Origin: Datisca glomerata
Lineage: Eukaryota > Streptophyta > Magnoliopsida > Cucurbitales > Datiscaceae
Direction of reading: 5' to 3'
DNA: 64,000 nt
Assembly: GCA_003255025.1 (NCBI GenBank)
Contig: QANY01000091.1
Span: 560,215 to 624,214 of the forward strand
The stretch's first letter is position 1. Each line of letters begins with the position of its first letter. A program made the position numbers and the translations under genes. The notes beneath the pieces were generated by a model. It did not search any database and was not told the origin of the DNA. It worked only from the letters and a program-made list of their open reading frames with translations. Below are positions 60,535 to 64,000 of the stretch, piece by piece.

Positions 60535-61921
60535 TTATTGGGTCGTAGCACTTATACCCATTTTCTCAGCGGAATACCCAAAAAATAGTGTTTTGACTGA
60601 GGTTTTGTCCAATCTATCAAGTCTTGGAATGTGTACGAAGCATGTACATCTGAATACTCGTATATGATCTAGGTTAATTTTCCTACCCTTGAGAATTTCT
60701 AGAGGGCTTTTCAGATGCAATTTTACACTGGGTAACCGATTGATGAGGTAGGTTACTGTGAGTATAGCATCAGACCAGTATCTTTTGGGTACGTTGTTTT
60801 AGAGGAGGAGAGACCTAGTCATTTCAAGAAGGTGTCGGTTTTTGCGTTCTGAGACACCATTTTGTTATGGGGTGTGGATACAGGTGGTTTGATGTCATAT
60901 ACCCTTTTGTTTAAAAAACTCAAAAAAGGTGTTGTTAGTATACTCGGTTCCATTGTCAGACCTAAAGATTTTTATGGTTGTTTCAAATTGAGTTTCAACT
61001 AAATTGTTGAACTCTTGAAAATGACTGAAGACTTCATTTTTTGATATCAAAAGGTATAACCATGTGGTGGAGAGAAATCATCAATAAATGTAACAAAATA
61101 TTTGAATTTATTATATGAATCAACTGGGACGGATCCCCAACATCAGAATGAATTAATTCAAAACATCGTTTTGTCATACTACTAGATAGTGGAAAAGGTA
61201 ACCTAGTTTGTTTTGAGAGTTTGCAGACTGAGCAACTGCTAGAGTCTGAATTACAACCGAGTAATTTGTTTAGGATTTTGTCGGAGGGATGACCGAATCT
61301 CCAGTGTAATATTTTGTCTTTTTGTACTATACTGGAGGTGGAAAGGCATATTTTGTCGGTATCTTCTAAGTAGTACATACCATTTCTAAATTTCCCTTCA
61401 CCAATCTTCCTCCCGGTGACTCGATTCTGAAAAATTACTTTGTCAGGTGAAAAAATAACATTGCAGTTTAAGTCTTTGGTTATTTTACTGACGGATAGGA
61501 GATTGGAGTTAAAATTAGGTAGACAAAGTACGTTGTTAATGGTTTTTGTGAAAAGTGTGGTGGACCCTATGCCAAAAATTGGAACTTTATTTCCATTGGC
61601 TACCGTCACGTGTTGTGGTTTTTCTAATTTAGTGAGACTGTGTAGGTTTTTTGCGTTATGAGTCATGTGGTCTGAGGCACCAGAGTCTATTATCCAGTGT
61701 TCTAAGTTATGACAAAAATTTACAGATTTAGAAAAATAATTGACAATATTGCAGATAGATGAACCTGAGGTATCGCGCAAAAATTCTCCGAATTGTTTGA
61801 GCAATGTAGCCATCTGTGCGTTGTTGTCTGTGTGCAGATCTGCTCTAACGGATCCGGATCTGTCCATTTCCTCCATTCGATCGGGTCGGTACCCATTACC
61901 CGAACCGGGTCTGTCTGTCAT
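60535..61921 (-). pseudogene. Copia protease, pre-integrase and broken integrase
   Basis: 61034-61921 encodes the protease active site WIIDSGASDHMT, the GAG-pre-integrase motif LHWRFGHPSDKILNKLL and the zinc-binding SVCKLSKQTRLPF. It frameshifts after IHSDV. Integrase remnants follow in several frames (about 60840-60990: RSDNGTEYTNN; 60535-60720: PLEILKGRKINLDHIRVFRC). Confidence 0.85.
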
Positions 61922-62103
61922 TGGGCTCTACGGTCTCGGTCGGGTCACGACCCGTAACCCGCTCCGCTGAAACCCTCGGTATAAAGGGGGAATGTTTTCG
62001 CGGAGCCCCCTCGCTCGTCATTCTTCGCGGAGCCCCCTCGCTCGTCATTCCCGCGCTCCTTCTAGAACTTTCTTTGGTTCTGCCGGAGATGAGGGTGCAG
62101 GTT

Positions 62104-62800
62104 CTAGCGCTGGTCGTGGGTGTGCCCCTCATTTCGGCAGTGGCTGCACTTCACCGGCTCGCCTGGCTGTCCGCGATGCCTTCCCCCTTCCCTAAGGTTA
62201 GGGTTTCGGAGGGAGCCGTGGGTCGCCATGGCTAGTGCCTCCACCTTGTCATCTATGGTACTCATCACTCGTCGCCTGGTTTCTTCTCTTTGAACCATGG
62301 CTGAGACCGTGGCAAAAGTTGGCTTCTCCGTCGACATCAAGATCTGAGCCTGGAACACCTCGTAGCTTGAGTCGAGAGCCGTCAAGAAATGGAACACCAT
62401 ATCCTGTTCAGCCCGCTCTTGGAGTTCCTTCATGTTAGTGATCATCGGTCTTAGGGTTTCGAGTTCTTTGAACTTAGATTTTAAAAACCCGGTCAACTCC
62501 GGTACTGATCTATCCCCTTGTTCACAATAATTGCTTCGGATTTCTTTTCAGAGTTCCTGTCATGTTTCACAAAAACAAAAGATTTCACTGAGTTTTGGGT
62601 CTATTGAATTAGTTATCCAGGTCATTACCTGGCTGTCCATGATGTCCCATTCCTCTGAGTTTCGGTCTGGCCTTGGCTTACTGCCGTCCACGAAACCCAG
62701 TCTGCCTCTTCCTTTCAGGCTCATCCAAGCTGCCCTGGCCCACGGTATGTAGTTGTGGCCAGTGAGCAGGATGGAGGTCAGTCTGGGATTGGTGTCGTGG
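62104..62800 (-). pseudogene. Copia gag
   Basis: The 62104-62496 frame has the UBN2/gag motif FHFLTALDSSYEVFQAQILM and the start of a zinc knuckle (CSHCRNEGH). The N-terminal part (to about 62800) encodes GHNYIPWARAAWMSLKG but is interrupted by two TGA codons near 62550-62570. Downstream, a 27-bp head-to-tail duplication (61998-62024 and 62025-62051) sits between gag and protease. Confidence 0.82.
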
Positions 62801-62866
62801 TGGTGAAGCTGGCCGGAGGTTTATGGTTATGCCATACTGTTGTATGTGTTGGTTCTCAGAATCGTT

Positions 62867-62878
62867 GCTATGATACCA
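62867..62878 (-). other. Primer-binding site of the 4.8-kb copia element
   Basis: On the minus strand TGGTATCATAGC directly follows the 5' LTR. It differs by one base from the usual TGGTATCAGAGC complementary to initiator-Met tRNA. Confidence 0.9.
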
Positions 62879-63165
62879 TGTAGAAATGATGAACCTTTAG
62901 TGTTATGATCTTAAAGAAAGAGGATGAACTTCTTGTTCTGATTTCTTATTGATAATACTGATACTTTACAATGAGTAAGTGATATATATATATATATAAT
63001 CTCTAATGGTTGCCTATGATCTCCAACGGATGCTTACTGATCGTTTTTTCCAGAAATGGTTAGACACCCACTGTGTTTGGTGAAAGTCTCTGTTCTGCTT
63101 CCCTTTTTGCCTGTGATGAGGATTTTCCTTCTGAGGCAATACTTTCTGTTTCTCTTTCTTCAACA
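62879..63165 (-). repeat. 5' LTR of the 4.8-kb copia element
   Basis: 287 bp, TGTAGAAATG...CTTCAACA, with a (TA)n run at about 62983-62998 that differs from the other LTR. Confidence 0.95.
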
Positions 63166-63391
63166 AAAACACATTGACATAAACAACCAATGCCATGTAA
63201 TATTGTATTTAAAAGAAGAAAAAAAGAAAAAGAAAACATGACTAGCTACGAGGTCGTGACTACCCAAGTTCCCACCCCAACATCTTTTTGCTGAGTATGT
63301 AGTACAATTTGTAAAGTCAAACATGTACTGCAAACATGAAGATACAAACAACAACTAATAAGACCCTTATAGTTATTATTGTCATTTTTTT

Positions 63392-63400
63392 TATATATAA
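63392..63400 (+). promoter_or_regulatory. Probable TATA box of the ZIP gene
   Basis: TATATATAA lies 93 bp upstream of the ATG at 63493, about 226 bp from the end of the copia LTR. Position and sequence fit a plant TATA box and a leader of about 60 bp. The 63166-63491 interval holds nothing else recognised. Confidence 0.6.
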
Positions 63401-63492
63401 TGAAAAGATCCAACATTTCTTCAAATATCACTAACACGTTTAATCCAACAAAAATAAGAAAAAAACACAGTTCATCAACATCTCTCATATCC

Positions 63493-64000
63493 ATGGCTTC
63501 CATTCCTTTTCTCAAGCCAACCCTCATCATCTTCTCTCTCGTTGTCTTTCTGCAACTCTATGTAACAAAGGGCCATGGTGGATCAGACCATGATGAAGAC
63601 AGCGAAACCGTTACCGTAAACTTAAAATCAAAGGGTCTAATTCTAGTGAAGATATGGTGTTTGATAATACTCCTAGTCACCACCTTTGCTGGTGGTGTTT
63701 CCCCTTACTTCTTTAGGTGGAATGAGAGCTTTCTTTTGTTGGGTACTCAGTTTGCTGGAGGGGTGTTTTTGGGAACTTCTATGATGCATTTCTTGAGTGA
63801 TTCCAACTCTACTTTTGGTGATTTGACCACCAAAACTTACCCTTTTGCTTTCATGTTGGCTTGTGTTGGGTACCTTTTGACTATGTTTGGGGACTGTGTA
63901 GTGATATTTGTTACAAGGAGTAGGGGCAGAGAAGGTAGAGTTGAAGTTGTTGAAGAAGGAAGAGGAAATGAGAATGATGAGGTTATTTTTGAGAAGGATA
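63493..64000 (+). CDS. ZIP-family zinc/metal transporter, 5' part (ZIP2/ZIP11-like)
   Basis: Plasma- or vacuolar-membrane importer of Zn2+ or related divalent cations in the family. The frame is open from the ATG at 63493 to the window edge (169 codons, incomplete). Residues 1-26 look like a signal peptide, followed by an acidic, His-containing segment (HGGSDHDED, 28-36). TM1 is at about 50-74 ([21 protein letters not shown]). TM2 is at about 80-101 ([21 protein letters not shown], with the family His99). TM3 is at about 117-140. The charged loop after TM3 ([18 protein letters not shown]) is the usual variable loop. [14 protein letters not shown] and MMHFLSD are diagnostic of the plant ZIP2/ZIP11 clade; which member is unclear. 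Confidence 0.93.
   Translation, partial: MASIPFLKPTLIIFSLVVFLQLYVTKGHGGSDHDEDSETVTVNLKSKGLILVKIWCLIILLVTTFAGGVSPYFFRWNESFLLLGTQFAGGVFLGTSMMHFLSDSNSTFGDLTTKTYPFAFMLACVGYLLTMFGDCVVIFVTRSRGREGRVEVVEEGRGNENDEVIFEKD

Larger units (their letters stand above)
58328..63165 (-). mobile_element. Full-length Ty1/copia retrotransposon, 4.84 kb
   Basis: LTRs 58328-58615 and 62879-63165 differ at about 14 sites by eye (near 95% identity). The target duplication AAAAC is perfect (58323-58327 and 63166-63170). A primer-binding site and polypurine tract are present. RT-RNase H is an intact frame, while gag and integrase are broken by stops and frameshifts, so the copy is defective but recent relative to the other elements. 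The lineage resembles Ale/Retrofit-type copia. It ends about 330 bp upstream of the ZIP start codon. Confidence 0.96.

Noticed and set aside
61896..62235. GC-rich overlapping frames on both strands near 62 kb
   Set aside because: They fall between copia gag and protease and are shifted by a 27-bp duplication. They are not separate genes.

Overview
This is eukaryotic, nuclear plant DNA, almost certainly from a eudicot. It is AT-rich, its host genes are split by GT-AG introns, and their closest recognisable relatives are plant families (Pumilio/APUM, the ABA-pathway RING ligase SDIR1, and a ZIP metal transporter). I see no operon, rRNA gene, tRNA gene or CRISPR array. The species cannot be named from the sequence alone.

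Only three host genes are supported, all near the window's edges. A Pumilio RNA-binding protein gene lies on the minus strand (coding exons 366-5455, with the last exon or exons beyond base 1). An SDIR1-type membrane RING-H2 E3 ligase lies on the plus strand (eight coding exons, 51810-54680, with a leader probably starting near 50.4 kb). A ZIP2/ZIP11-type zinc transporter starts at 63493 on the plus strand and runs off the right edge. These genes do not form a functional unit.

The 50 kb between them is a nest of transposable elements. At 7-26.4 kb a LINE on the minus strand has been split by a 15.8-kb Ty1/copia element (9781-25594). That copia element holds four gag-protease modules instead of one, separated by long (TC)n/(CA)n tracts, fold-back palindromes and a conserved extra reading frame. 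At 31.0 kb there is a hAT-type MITE with a perfect 8-bp target duplication. At 33-37 kb a Ty3/gypsy remnant on the minus strand is interrupted by a short Ty3/gypsy element with both LTRs (34115-36650). At 38.9-49.8 kb a large fold-back structure has arms built from short tandem repeats; it contains an LTR-like sequence, and that sequence is split by a CACTA element (42075-47230, 3-bp duplication ATG).

From 55 to 63 kb there is a MULE-type element (55125-56634, 9-bp duplication) carrying a solo copia LTR, then a second MULE-like inverted-repeat element. After these comes a complete-length copia element of the same LTR family (58328-63165, 5-bp duplication AAAAC), ending about 330 bp upstream of the ZIP start codon. 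Many boundaries could be fixed to the base by matching terminal repeats and target-site duplications. No undescribed host pathway was found. The most unusual structures are the gag-protease-multiplied copia element and the self-palindromic fold-back element.
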